Source: Granulicella mallensis (GTDB lineage: Bacteria > Acidobacteriota > Terriglobia > Terriglobales > Acidobacteriaceae). From it: DNA of 64,000 bases. Of the stretch, positions 52,514-63,504 are shown in pieces. Position 1 is the stretch's first letter. Each line of letters begins with the position of its first letter. A model generated the notes under the pieces. That model was not told the origin of the DNA, did not search any database, and saw nothing but the letters and a program-made list of their open reading frames with translations. The translations under genes and the position numbers were made by a program. The stretch is taken from positions 124,001 to 188,000 of the forward strand of contig NZ_JACHIO010000014.1 of NCBI RefSeq assembly GCF_014203225.1, written 5' to 3'.

Positions 52514-52702
52514 AGCCCCGAAGGGGCGTTTCATACCAGCCCAGGGCGAAGCCCTGGGTTACGTGGTTAAAACGACAGAGCGCTGAAGGCGCGATCTATT
52601 GTTGGTAGAGCCGATAGATCGGCCCTTCAGGCCTCTGCCTCTTTCTCTACCTATAACCCAGGGCTACGCCATGGGCTGGTATAGAACGCCCCTTCGGGGC
52701 TG
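52514..52702. repeat. Palindromic repeat family F, copy F2
   Basis: CAGCCCCGAAGGGGCGTTTC, ATACCAGCCCAGGGC, GAAGCCCTGGGTTA and the mirror TAACCCAGGGCTACGCC, ATGGGCTGGTATAGAACG, CCCCTTCGGGGCTG. The centre contains GCGATCTATTG and TCGGCCCTTCAGG. It ends 19 bp before the remaining codons of a truncated higB. Confidence 0.82.
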
Positions 52703-52720
52703 GGGTTGTGGCCCGTTCAA

Positions 52721-52807
52721 GGTTGTTTGCCAGCAGAGTTATTCTCTTTCTTGACGCACAAGCAGTATGACAATCGAGCGAACTGGGATAGAGGGGTTCC
52801 ACGATGA
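52721..52807 (+). pseudogene. HigB toxin remnant (C-terminal end only)
   Basis: One frame upstream of and overlapping higA reads ELFSFLTHKQYDNRANWDRG, VPR, stop. LTHKQYD is the conserved C-terminal motif of HigB mRNA interferases (RFVLTHKEYD type). The stop codon overlaps the higA start (ATGA), the normal higBA junction. Everything before it is missing and palindromic repeat F2 occupies the place. Confidence 0.75.
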
Positions 52808-53205
52808 GCACAGCACTAGCGAATCCAACCGAAATGATCAGACAAGGGGCGCCGCACCTCATCCACTCGGATGAGGAACTCGCGGAATACACTGAGGCTC
52901 TCTTCGACCTGACGGCAAAGGCTACTCCCTCTCGGGAAGAGGAAGAGGCGATCGAGCTTCTGACGCTTCTTATAGAACGCTACGAAATGGAGCGCTACCC
53001 TGTACCCGACGCCGGCCCTATCGATGTGCTGCGATTTCTTCTCGATCAGAACGGGCTTTCACAACGAGACATCGCTGAAGATCTTGGCAGCGAAAGCACC
53101 GTATCGCTCGTTCTTTCAGGCAAACGCCTTCTGAATCGCGATCACATTATGCGGCTCAGCCAGCGTTTCCACGTCTCTCCGGCGGTTTTCTTTGGAACAA
53201 CGTAG
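52804..53205 (+). CDS. HigA-like antitoxin / helix-turn-helix regulator
   Basis: The 133-aa protein has an acidic helical N-terminal half (SDEELAEYTEALFDLTAKAT). The C-terminal HTH (NGLSQRDIAEDLGSESTVSL, VLSGKRLLNRDHIMRLSQRF) belongs to the COG5499 HigA type. Its partner toxin HigB is truncated, so this is an orphan antitoxin. A residual promoter function or cross-protection against other HigB toxins is possible. Confidence 0.86.
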   Translation: MSTALANPTEMIRQGAPHLIHSDEELAEYTEALFDLTAKATPSREEEEAIELLTLLIERYEMERYPVPDAGPIDVLRFLLDQNGLSQRDIAEDLGSESTVSLVLSGKRLLNRDHIMRLSQRFHVSPAVFFGTT

Positions 53206-53257
53206 AAGAAAGCATGGCTACGCGTTCTGCCTTCGGTAACGGGCGCGAAGGCTGCTG

Positions 53258-54958
53258 TTACTTCTTCTCTTCGTGGTATTCCTGCTCGGTATTGATGCCC
53301 CACACCGTAGCCTTGTCCACGTGTCCCGCGGCGATGCCGTCCACCACGGCCATCGCCGTCAGCATCGAGTGGTCCTGGTTGTTGTACTTGTGCATGCCGT
53401 TGCGGCCGACCAGGAAGAGATTCTCGAAGCTGTCGGTAAACTCGCGCAGCTCGTTGAAGCGGTCATAGGTTCCGAAGTACGCGGGGTAGGTCTTCGGCAC
53501 GCGCACCACGTGGGAGTCCGTCACCTCGCTGGTTCGCAGGATGCCGATCTTCTCCAGCTCCTTTGCGGCAAAGCTCTTCAGTTCTTCGTCGGGCATCGAC
53601 CACAGCGGATCGGTGTCGTAACAGAAGTACTCCAGTCCGATCCATACCTTCGTCGGGTCGGAGACCATGTAGGGGGACCAGTTGTTGAAGATCTGCAGCC
53701 GCCCCAGCAGAACGTCGGGCTCCTGGATGTAGATCCAGGTGTCCTTGATAAGTCCACCATCGGGTTCGCGCACGTCGAGCTTGTTGGCGAGCACGCCCAC
53801 CGTGATGAAGTCGCGATACTGCAGGCCGTCGCTCACCTCGCGCACGTTGGCAGGAACATCAACCCTCAGCGCCTGCACCAGCTCGCGCATGGGCATCGTG
53901 GAGATGAAGTAATCGCCCTCGAATCGCTGCCGTTCGCCGGCATCGTTTACAGCCTCGATGGCGACGACACGTGAGCCTTCGACGAGAATTGCATCGACCT
54001 TCCACTGCATGTGGATCTCGCCGCCCATGGCGATGACCTTCTCGGCGACGTGCTCCCACAACTGGCCCGGTCCGAACTTCGGATACAGAAACCGCTCGAT
54101 CAGCGAGGTGTCCGTGCCCTTTTGCGCGACATCGTTCTCCGCACTCTTTGGCTGCGCGCTGAAGGCCTTCTTGACGAAGTGCTTCAGCGCCGTCGTCAGC
54201 GAGAGGCCCTTGATGCGCTGCGCTCCCCACTCGGCGGAGATCTTGTTGCACGGCGTTCCCCATACCTTCTCGGTGTAGCTCTTGAAGAAGGTGAGATAGA
54301 GTTCTTTGCCGAAGCGGTTGATGAGAAAGTCTTCGAGGCTCTTCTCTTCCTTGATCGGGTTCACCCGGCTCATCACGTAGCTGTAGCCGATCTTCCCCAT
54401 GCGCACGGGGCCGAGGTTCGCGATTGTGTTGCCGGTGAGCTTGATGGGATAGTCGAAGAACTTGCGCAGGTAGTAGATGCGGCTCTTGCGCGGACGCACC
54501 AGCATGACCAGGTCGTCGGACTCGGGCGGCGGGGCAACGACGGTGGCTGCTACCTCTTCATCTGTAGCGGTCTCCTCTTCTTCGTCGTCATCGTGGGCTT
54601 CCAGGTCCGGGTGCAGCGGCCCCATGCCGCGCAGAGGCGGTTCTTCCGGAAGATGTGCTGGAACTGCGACGGTACGTTGCTTGCCCTGGTAGCTGATATC
54701 GACGCCGGTAGGCGCGGCGTCCGCCAGGTCGGGAGGCATCAGGTCCATCCACCACTGCATCACGCGGTCGCTCTTGGAGAAGAAGCGGTGCCCGCCGATG
54801 TCCATGCGGTTGCCCTTATAGCGGATGGTGCGGGAGATGCCGCCGATCTCACCGCTGGCTTCCAGAATGACTGGTTTCACGTCGGTCTTGCGCAGAAGTT
54901 CCAGTGCCGCCGTAAGTCCTGCCGGCCCCGCTCCGATGATGATTGCCTTACGCGCCAT
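53258..54958 (-). CDS. FAD/NAD(P)-dependent oxidoreductase, protoporphyrinogen oxidase/UGM-like
   Basis: The 566-aa protein has an N-terminal FAD-binding dinucleotide fold ([39 protein letters not shown]). The body belongs to the amine oxidase/protoporphyrinogen oxidase-like group that includes UDP-galactopyranose mutase ([16 protein letters not shown], and [20 protein letters not shown] at the C-terminus). A strongly acidic low-complexity insertion is present near residue 130 ([16 protein letters not shown]). Similar proteins are often encoded in polysaccharide loci; the substrate is unknown. The ATG at 54958 was preferred over 55000. Confidence 0.8.
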   Translation of the reverse strand: MARKAIIIGAGPAGLTAALELLRKTDVKPVILEASGEIGGISRTIRYKGNRMDIGGHRFFSKSDRVMQWWMDLMPPDLADAAPTGVDISYQGKQRTVAVPAHLPEEPPLRGMGPLHPDLEAHDDDEEEETATDEEVAATVVAPPPESDDLVMLVRPRKSRIYYLRKFFDYPIKLTGNTIANLGPVRMGKIGYSYVMSRVNPIKEEKSLEDFLINRFGKELYLTFFKSYTEKVWGTPCNKISAEWGAQRIKGLSLTTALKHFVKKAFSAQPKSAENDVAQKGTDTSLIERFLYPKFGPGQLWEHVAEKVIAMGGEIHMQWKVDAILVEGSRVVAIEAVNDAGERQRFEGDYFISTMPMRELVQALRVDVPANVREVSDGLQYRDFITVGVLANKLDVREPDGGLIKDTWIYIQEPDVLLGRLQIFNNWSPYMVSDPTKVWIGLEYFCYDTDPLWSMPDEELKSFAAKELEKIGILRTSEVTDSHVVRVPKTYPAYFGTYDRFNELREFTDSFENLFLVGRNGMHKYNNQDHSMLTAMAVVDGIAAGHVDKATVWGINTEQEYHEEKK

Positions 54959-55125
54959 GCGCTTTCTCTTGCTCCGAACACGCATTCCGCGTCGAATCAA
55001 GCTTATCGCATGGGTGCGTTACGGTGCTTATGAGATGGGTTGATGTTGCACTAGTTGCGATGCGACTCGAGGATGGCAACGCGCTCGCGCAGGGTGGAGA
55101 TAGCCTGCATATTGGATAGCTCGGT

Positions 55126-55335
55126 CTAGGCTTTAGCCTCAGAGATGGCAGCCAGGATGCCCTTGTATTGAGCTTCCGACTGCTTTTCGAGCGACGAGAT
55201 CTGCCGTTCCACGGAATTGAAACGCTCTTCGACGCGCTTCTCAAAAGAGTCCTGGCGAACCTTCAATTCACGCACGTCGGGCGCAATCACGTCCTGAACC
55301 AGCCGCTGAAGTGTTTGAAGGACGTTATCGCTCAT
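55126..55335 (-). CDS. Small coiled-coil protein ending at an in-frame amber codon
   Basis: The 69-aa product is predicted to form a continuous coiled coil (heptads in QDSFEKRVEERFNSVERQIS, SLEKQSEAQYKGILAAISE). It stops at TAG (55126-55128). The same frame stays open after that stop for 24 more codons with matching character (TELSNMQAISTLRERV, AILESHRN) and ends at 55051. So the gene may carry a nonsense mutation or be read through. Function unknown. GGTAGAG precedes the ATG at 55335. Confidence 0.55.
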   Translation of the reverse strand: MSDNVLQTLQRLVQDVIAPDVRELKVRQDSFEKRVEERFNSVERQISSLEKQSEAQYKGILAAISEAKA

Positions 55336-55390
55336 GGTCACTCTACCTACACCAGATACTATTATCGACGCTTCCGATCAAGCAAGATAA

Positions 55391-55427
55391 TTCCCGCATC
55401 GCACCCTCTTGCCGTGCGATGCGGGAA
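55391..55427 (-). terminator. Terminator of clpB
   Basis: A perfect 14-bp stem (TTCCCGCATCGCAC and its complement) has a 9-nt loop, starting 6 bp past the clpB stop. On the minus strand TTATCTTGCTTG follows. Confidence 0.8.
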
Positions 55428-55433
55428 TCACGC

Positions 55434-58067
<2,634 letters not shown>

Positions 58068-58173
58068 CTGTTCTCTCCTCCATCAATCTCTCTCGTAGCT
58101 CTCGAACTCTCTGCCCGCGAGCTCAACAAAACCTCTGTCATCCCATCCTTGGGCCGTATCCTACTCTCGACAC

Positions 58174-58887
58174 ATGCCCGAGCCGAACTCCCATCTCTCG
58201 CAACCCGAAACTCAATCCGACCGGGAACTTCGCGCTGCCGGGGAGCTGCCTGTGGCTATGCTTCTGGCCTGTACCGGCGGCGGTCTCGATGCCTTCGTCT
58301 ACCTCAACCACGGCCACGTCTTCGCTGCTGCCATGACGGGCAATGGCATCTTCCTTGGCGTCGCTGTACTGCAGCACAACTGGGCGCAGGCCGGTCGCCA
58401 CCTGGTACTGCTCGCCTCCTTTGTCGTTGGCGTCTTCAGTTCCAAGGCGCTTGCCGGCACTCTCAAACGGCACGCCATCGTCATCGGTCTGCTGGGCGAG
58501 ATTGGCATGCTCTTTCTCGCCTCGTGGTTGCCGGGCTCGTTTCCCGACGGCGTCTTCGTGCCCATGCTCGCGGTGGTTGCCGCGTACCAGACGGCCAGTT
58601 TCAGAACCGCCGACACCTACTCCTACAACTCGACCTTCATGAGTGGCAATCTGCGCGCAGCCATCGAAGGCCTCTACGATGCCTTTACTCCCAGCCATCG
58701 CGAGACAGGCCTGCGCCAGTTCCGGAAGCTGGCGTTGATCGTCGCCAGCTTCCTGGCAGGGGCGATCCTCGGAGCCATTCTTGCTCCACGCCTGTTCAAC
58801 CACACACTGTGGTTTTTCGACGTGCTGCTGCTCGTCGTGCTGGCGCTGGTGGTACGCCACAGTCGGGATGTTGCGGAAAACTCGTAA
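58174..58887 (+). CDS. DUF1275 (YoaK) family membrane protein
   Basis: The 237-aa protein has six hydrophobic segments and the DUF1275 phrases TGGGLDAFVYLNHGHVFAA, AMTGNGIFLGVA, and YNSTFMSGNLRAAIEGL. The repeated T/S-x-G-N elements in helices 2 and 6 suggest an internal duplication. It is a putative transporter with no known substrate. Divergent from clpB. Confidence 0.83.
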   Translation: MPEPNSHLSQPETQSDRELRAAGELPVAMLLACTGGGLDAFVYLNHGHVFAAAMTGNGIFLGVAVLQHNWAQAGRHLVLLASFVVGVFSSKALAGTLKRHAIVIGLLGEIGMLFLASWLPGSFPDGVFVPMLAVVAAYQTASFRTADTYSYNSTFMSGNLRAAIEGLYDAFTPSHRETGLRQFRKLALIVASFLAGAILGAILAPRLFNHTLWFFDVLLLVVLALVVRHSRDVAENS

Positions 58888-59030
58888 ACTGTTCATTCTG
58901 CAAGAGAATCTAAAAGATGTGAACCGGAGTCCACGCCGGCTCACGTATTCTTTAGACGCAACTATAGTCTTAAAGTTGCATGAAACTTGACATAGATAGA
59001 CTCATGTTTAGCCTCCGAGACGACATCGTT

Positions 59031-59083
59031 TTATCGGCATCTTATCGGTAAAATAAAAACACAGTAACAACGTTTTATCGGCA
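59031..59083 (+). promoter_or_regulatory. Three TTATCGGYA repeats before the Fic gene
   Basis: TTATCGGCA at 59031, TTATCGGTA at 59042 and TTATCGGCA at 59075 (full forms CGTTTTATCGGCA, CTTATCGGTAAA, CGTTTTATCGGCA). Starts are 11 and 33 bp apart, so all face the same side of the helix. They end 28 bp before the fic ATG, where a repressor would block transcription. The winged-helix domain of the Fic protein itself is a candidate binder. Confidence 0.6.
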
Positions 59084-59111
59084 CGCCAAAGCCCCTCTGT
59101 GAGGATATGAA

Positions 59112-60233
59112 ATGCCAATCGAGCAGCATGGCTTTCAACCCGTCTTCAGCATTACACCGGCGATGGCTGGCGGGTTAATGCGCATTGAAGCGATGAAGCA
59201 GGCGATAGAAGACCTGCCCATTACTCCTCGATTGCTTGCCAATCTGCGGGAGACCGCGCGACTGTTTTCGACTCACTACTCCACCATGATCGAAGGCAAT
59301 CTGCTCACCCAGGAACAGGTGGCGCAGGTGATCGGCGAAGGTCAGCATTTTCCCGGTCGTGAGCGAGATCAGGACGAGGTGCGTGGCTATTATGCCGCCC
59401 TCGATGAGCTAGAGCAGCTTGCCAACAACCCCAAAGAGGTGACCGAGACGGCGGTGCAGAACCTGCACGCCCTGGTAATGGGCTCAGGAAAGACGCGCGT
59501 GAGGCCAACGCCGTATCGCGATGGGCAGAACGTCATTCGAGACAGCGTAACCGGCAACATGGTCTATGTGCCGCCGGAGGCTAGCGATGTTCCAGTTTTG
59601 ATGAAGGATCTGATCTCCTGGATCAATCTGAAGGATGAGCTTCCCGTCCCGCTGAAGGCTGCTTTGGTGCACTATCAGTTTGCGACGGTGCATCCGTACT
59701 ATGACGGCAACGGGAGGACGGCTCGTCTTCTGACGACCTTGATCCTGCACCGGGGGGGCTATGGGCTAAAGGGACTCTACGCGCTGGAGGAGTACTACGC
59801 ACGAGACCTCAAAGCCTATTACGAAGCTCTGAGTCTTGGCCCGTCACACAATTACTACCTGGGGCGGGCGCAGGCTGACGTTACAGCCTGGGTGGCCTAC
59901 TTCATTGAGGGCATGGCGGCTTCGTTCGAGAAGGTGCACGCACAGGCAAAACGCGAGTCTGCGGCAGGCGGTCGCGATCAGTCCCGGCTGTTGCGTAATC
60001 TGGATGTGAAGCAACGGAAGGCCCTTACACTCTTTGAAGACTCGCGAGCGATCACTGCGAGGGACGTTGCCGTATTGTTCGGCTTCCAGCAGCGTACAGC
60101 TTCGGCGCTTTGTCAGCGGTGGGTTCTTGAGGGCTTTCTGGTAACTGCGGATGCAGCTAAAAAAACGCGGCGCTATCACCTTGCTGAAGAGTATGAAAAA
60201 TTATTGGGAAGAACGAGCGGAGTAGACCTATGA
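59112..60233 (+). CDS. Fic family AMP-transferase with inhibitory helix and C-terminal winged helix
   Basis: The 373-aa protein has the Fic motif at 194-205 (HPYYDGNGRTAR), giving the catalytic His and the nucleotide-binding GNGR. The autoinhibitory (S/T)xxxE(G/N) motif is at 57-62 (STMIEG), N-terminal to the Fic core, so it is class II. The C-terminal ~90 residues resemble a winged helix (ITARDVAVLFGFQQRTASAL, CQRWVLEGFLV). It probably AMPylates a protein target under control of the inhibitory Glu, and may regulate its own promoter through the upstream repeats. Its stop overlaps the start of the next gene (ATGA). Confidence 0.9.
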   Translation: MPIEQHGFQPVFSITPAMAGGLMRIEAMKQAIEDLPITPRLLANLRETARLFSTHYSTMIEGNLLTQEQVAQVIGEGQHFPGRERDQDEVRGYYAALDELEQLANNPKEVTETAVQNLHALVMGSGKTRVRPTPYRDGQNVIRDSVTGNMVYVPPEASDVPVLMKDLISWINLKDELPVPLKAALVHYQFATVHPYYDGNGRTARLLTTLILHRGGYGLKGLYALEEYYARDLKAYYEALSLGPSHNYYLGRAQADVTAWVAYFIEGMAASFEKVHAQAKRESAAGGRDQSRLLRNLDVKQRKALTLFEDSRAITARDVAVLFGFQQRTASALCQRWVLEGFLVTADAAKKTRRYHLAEEYEKLLGRTSGVDL

Positions 60234-61420
60234 CCATGCCCCCATCGACCATGAGCCGGAGGCGTTTCTGCGCCGTTTCCGTAGCCACTGCCCTTTCAAG
60301 TCAACATCTTGCGTTGGCCGCCACGAAGCAAAGTCCTTTCGCGATGGTGGCCGCCGCCGACCATGACCGCGTCCTGCGTCTCGCCGATCACTGGCTGCCG
60401 GAGGCTCCGCAGACGATTACGTCCTTTCATTCCTCCAGGAGCCCCGCTGGGCCGCACGACTTCTTCTCCGAGGCCGACTACTTCTGGCCCAACCCGGCGA
60501 ATCCGGCCGGTCCCTACAAAGAGATCGACGGCAAGAGCAATCCGGACAACTTCCAGGACCATCGCCGGGCGATGATTCGCCTGAGCCAGGCGATGCCCGC
60601 GCTGACTGCCGGGTACGTCCTCACGAAGCGTAAAGACTACGCCCATGCTGCCGCGGCGCACCTGCTGGCATGGTTCGTCACGCCGGCCACGCGGATGAAG
60701 CCTAACCTCGAGTATTCGCAGGGCGTGCGAAACGGAGGCCCGACGGGCCGCAGCTACGGCATCATCGACACGCTGCATCTGGTCGAGGTCGCCCGCGCCG
60801 CCGGCTTCCTGCGGAAGTTTTTTTCGCCTGCGGAGTGGGCCGACCTGCGAGGCTGGTTCCGTGACTATCTTCTCTGGATGAAGACCAGCGAGAAGGGCAT
60901 GCGCGAGCGGGATGCGACCAACAATCACGGTATCTGCTGGGCCTTGCAGGCGGCGGAGTTCGCCCGCCTTGACGGCGACGAAGACACCCGCGCGGAGATT
61001 CGCGAGCGCTTTGAGACAGTGCAACTGCCGATGCAGATGGCTCCGAACGGCAGCTTTCCCCGCGAGCTCGCCCGCACCAAGCCCTACGGCTACTCCATCT
61101 TCAACTTTGACGCGGCGGCGGCGCTCTGCTGGTCGCTGGGCCAGCAGGAGATGGTTCGCTTCTCGCTCCCCGATGGACGTGGGATGTGCAAGGCCGCCGA
61201 GTTCCTGGAGCCATACCTGGCGGACAAGGAGAAGTGGCCCTACCCGCACGACGTGCAGCACTGGGAGAGCTGGCCTGTCCGCTCGCCGGGGTTGCTCTTC
61301 TGTGGCGTGGCCTGCGGGCGCGAAGAGTATCTCGAGCTCTGGCGCAAGCTCGATCCCGATCCGACCGATCCCGAGATTATAAGGAACTATCCGATCCGGC
61401 AGCCGGTGTTGTGGGTTTAG
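60230..61420 (+). CDS. Alginate lyase-like (PL5-type) protein, Tat-exported
   Basis: The 396-aa protein has a Tat signal (MSRRRFCAVSVATALSSQHL). An alpha/alpha-toroid domain of the alginate lyase family follows: DYFWPNPANPAGPYKEIDG, MKPNLEYSQGVRNGGPTGRS, the catalytic-type ATNNHGICWALQ and KPYGYSIFNFDA. It should cleave uronic-acid polysaccharides in the periplasm. The start codon at 60230 overlaps the fic stop. Other in-frame ATGs at 60236 and 60251 place the Tat motif closer to the start. Functional connection with the Fic protein is not evident. Confidence 0.82.
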   Translation: MTMPPSTMSRRRFCAVSVATALSSQHLALAATKQSPFAMVAAADHDRVLRLADHWLPEAPQTITSFHSSRSPAGPHDFFSEADYFWPNPANPAGPYKEIDGKSNPDNFQDHRRAMIRLSQAMPALTAGYVLTKRKDYAHAAAAHLLAWFVTPATRMKPNLEYSQGVRNGGPTGRSYGIIDTLHLVEVARAAGFLRKFFSPAEWADLRGWFRDYLLWMKTSEKGMRERDATNNHGICWALQAAEFARLDGDEDTRAEIRERFETVQLPMQMAPNGSFPRELARTKPYGYSIFNFDAAAALCWSLGQQEMVRFSLPDGRGMCKAAEFLEPYLADKEKWPYPHDVQHWESWPVRSPGLLFCGVACGREEYLELWRKLDPDPTDPEIIRNYPIRQPVLWV

Positions 61421-61530
61421 AGCATTTTCCCTGTTGCCGGGAATCCGGAAGCGGGCGTGCAGTGGCGTTTTCATTAGGGAAAACGCCCATAAGAATCGAG
61501 GCACCGCTCTACACCTACAGGGCAAATGCT
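61421..61530. repeat. Palindromic repeat family G, copy G2
   Basis: AGCATTTTCCCTGT (61421-61434) is inverted as ACAGGGCAAATGCT (61517-61530), with the inner pair GGCGTTTTC/GAAAACGCC. As with G1, the element begins exactly after the stop codon of the preceding gene (TAG is part of its TTTAGAGC edge). Confidence 0.8.
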
Positions 61531-61823
61531 CTAGCTAGAACTTCTTCGTTGGGTGATGAGATTGCTCACGGACAAAAGCGGGTACCCCTACTAATTTGGG
61601 GAGTAGGGGAATATTTGCGTTCCTCGTGGTTTCTATACCTAGAGCGGTCACAGGGGTAAGCGGTATATCGATCGCGAAGCCCTCTGCTTCCATTTTGCAG
61701 CTCTGCGGTTTCCGTTCGAAATGAATTCGCTACCCGTGTCAATATCGGGGTTACCCGTAATAAGCGGTTTTGCCGCACACAGGCCTGCCCCAAGAATCTA
61801 TCCAGGAGTGGAACACCACGATC

Positions 61824-63323
61824 ATGTCTTTCGTTTCCAGAAGCTCGCGCTTCCTTTTAGCAGCAGGTCTTATCACCGTTTCCACTTCACTCTTGCGGGC
61901 ACAACAAAATGAGCCTCAAAAGCCTGACAACAGTATTTTGTCGATGATCCAGCACTTTTCAGAAGATGCTCCCGGAGCATGGACCGCAGACCAATTGACA
62001 ACCATGGGCCGTATTCGCGATGCGGCGCTTACCGATCCCTATGCCTATAACGAACTCGACCACCTGGCCAACAACATTGGGCCGCGTCTGGTGGGCTCTG
62101 CCCAGGCGCAGGGGGCTGTCGACTGGGTGGCCGAAGAGTTGCGCACGCTTGGCGCGAAGGTCACGCTCGAAAAGACCATGGTTCCCCATTGGGTGCGTGG
62201 TGAAGAGCTGGCCTCTCTCACGTCATGGCCTGGAGGAGTTCCAGGTACACAACAAAAACTAGTGGTGACCGCCCTTGGCGGGAGCCCGCCTACGCCGAAA
62301 GAGGGGCTTACAGGCGAGGTCGTGGTCCTAAACAGTTTTGCCGAGCTAAAAGTTCTTCGTCCAGGCTCTCTGAAGGGTAAGATCCTCGTCTTCAATCGCC
62401 CCTTCGACAAGGAGCTTGCGGCAGCGGGGCAGGGAATCGCCGCCTATGAGCAAAGCGTCTTGTACCGAGCCCTGGGGCCCACCGCAGGCGGTGCTGCAGG
62501 CGCTGCTGCGGTACTAGTCCGGTCCGTCGGCAGTGCGGACTTCAGGCTGCCACACACAGGTGAGACTCTCTATGCGAAGAATGTGGTTCAGGTTCCGTCG
62601 GCAGCTCTGGCTGCTGAGGATGCCGACCTGATTGCTACCCTGGTAAAACAAGGACCACTGACCTTGCACCTGGCCTTGACGACTCAGATCCTGCCGGACG
62701 TGCCAAGTTACAACGTCATTGCCGACTGGCCGGGAACCGAACATCCCGAACAGATCGTCATGGTTTCGGGCCATTTGGACTCCTGGGATCTGGGCACCGG
62801 AGCTATTGACGACGGAACCGGAATCGTCATGTCCATGCAGACGATTCACCTATTGGCGAAACTTGGAATCCACCCTCGCCGGACAGTGCGATTCGTTGCC
62901 TGGATGGGAGAGGAGTCGGGTGCACAAGGAGCGTTCACTTACGCCCATGATCATGAATCTGAGATCGGTTCGCACGTGGCTGTTCTGGAAGAGGATTTTG
63001 GAGCTGACCACCCCATTGGTTTGACGTTCAGCGGAGTAGCCGCTCTCAGAGGATATCTGGCGCCTCTCGCGAAGGTCTTAGACCCAATCGGTGCGAGCAT
63101 GATCACTCCGGGCGACGAAATTGGAGAGGATGTCGCGCCGCTGATCAGTAAAGGCGTACCGGGATTCACTGCAGCCCGTGATCCACGTTTTTATTTCCAA
63201 TATCACCACACGGCAGCCGACACCTTCGACAAGGTCGATCCCAAAAATCTGGCCGCAAGCGCAGCGGTTATGGCCGTTACCGCGTATGCGCTGGCGGATG
63301 CTGAGACCCCGGCACCTCGGTAA
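61824..63323 (+). CDS. M28 family aminopeptidase, secreted, with PA-like insertion
   Basis: The 499-aa protein has a signal peptide (FLLAAGLITVSTSLLRAQ). A protease-associated domain is inserted around residues 120-250 (VVVLNSFAELKVLRPGSLKG). The M28 catalytic domain has di-zinc ligands in SGHLDSWDLGTGAIDDGTG, the general base Glu-Glu in WMGEESGAQG, Asp in LEEDFGADHP and the final His in YHHTAADTF. It should remove N-terminal residues from peptides outside the cytoplasm. ATG 61824 was chosen because the longer frame (61770) precedes the signal peptide. AGGAG lies further upstream than usual. Confidence 0.9.
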   Translation: MSFVSRSSRFLLAAGLITVSTSLLRAQQNEPQKPDNSILSMIQHFSEDAPGAWTADQLTTMGRIRDAALTDPYAYNELDHLANNIGPRLVGSAQAQGAVDWVAEELRTLGAKVTLEKTMVPHWVRGEELASLTSWPGGVPGTQQKLVVTALGGSPPTPKEGLTGEVVVLNSFAELKVLRPGSLKGKILVFNRPFDKELAAAGQGIAAYEQSVLYRALGPTAGGAAGAAAVLVRSVGSADFRLPHTGETLYAKNVVQVPSAALAAEDADLIATLVKQGPLTLHLALTTQILPDVPSYNVIADWPGTEHPEQIVMVSGHLDSWDLGTGAIDDGTGIVMSMQTIHLLAKLGIHPRRTVRFVAWMGEESGAQGAFTYAHDHESEIGSHVAVLEEDFGADHPIGLTFSGVAALRGYLAPLAKVLDPIGASMITPGDEIGEDVAPLISKGVPGFTAARDPRFYFQYHHTAADTFDKVDPKNLAASAAVMAVTAYALADAETPAPR

Positions 63324-63348
63324 AGATTTGCCAAAACGCCTCCAGGTC

Positions 63349-63379
63349 TTGTGCCCGGTCCTGTCAGGACCGGGCACAA
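63349..63379 (+). terminator. Terminator of the M28 peptidase gene
   Basis: A perfect 14-bp stem (TTGTGCCCGGTCCT and its complement) has a 3-nt loop, 26 bp past the stop codon. CAGGTTTTAC follows. Confidence 0.8.
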
Positions 63380-63504
63380 CAGGTTTTACAGCGTATGGCA
63401 GCTCACGGCATAGGGACTTGCAGCGAAGGGGGCTTTACCACCAGCTCTTTGGGAACCTTGAATAGGGACGTCAAGATATCCTTAGTTGCATTCACGGAGA
63501 CGCC

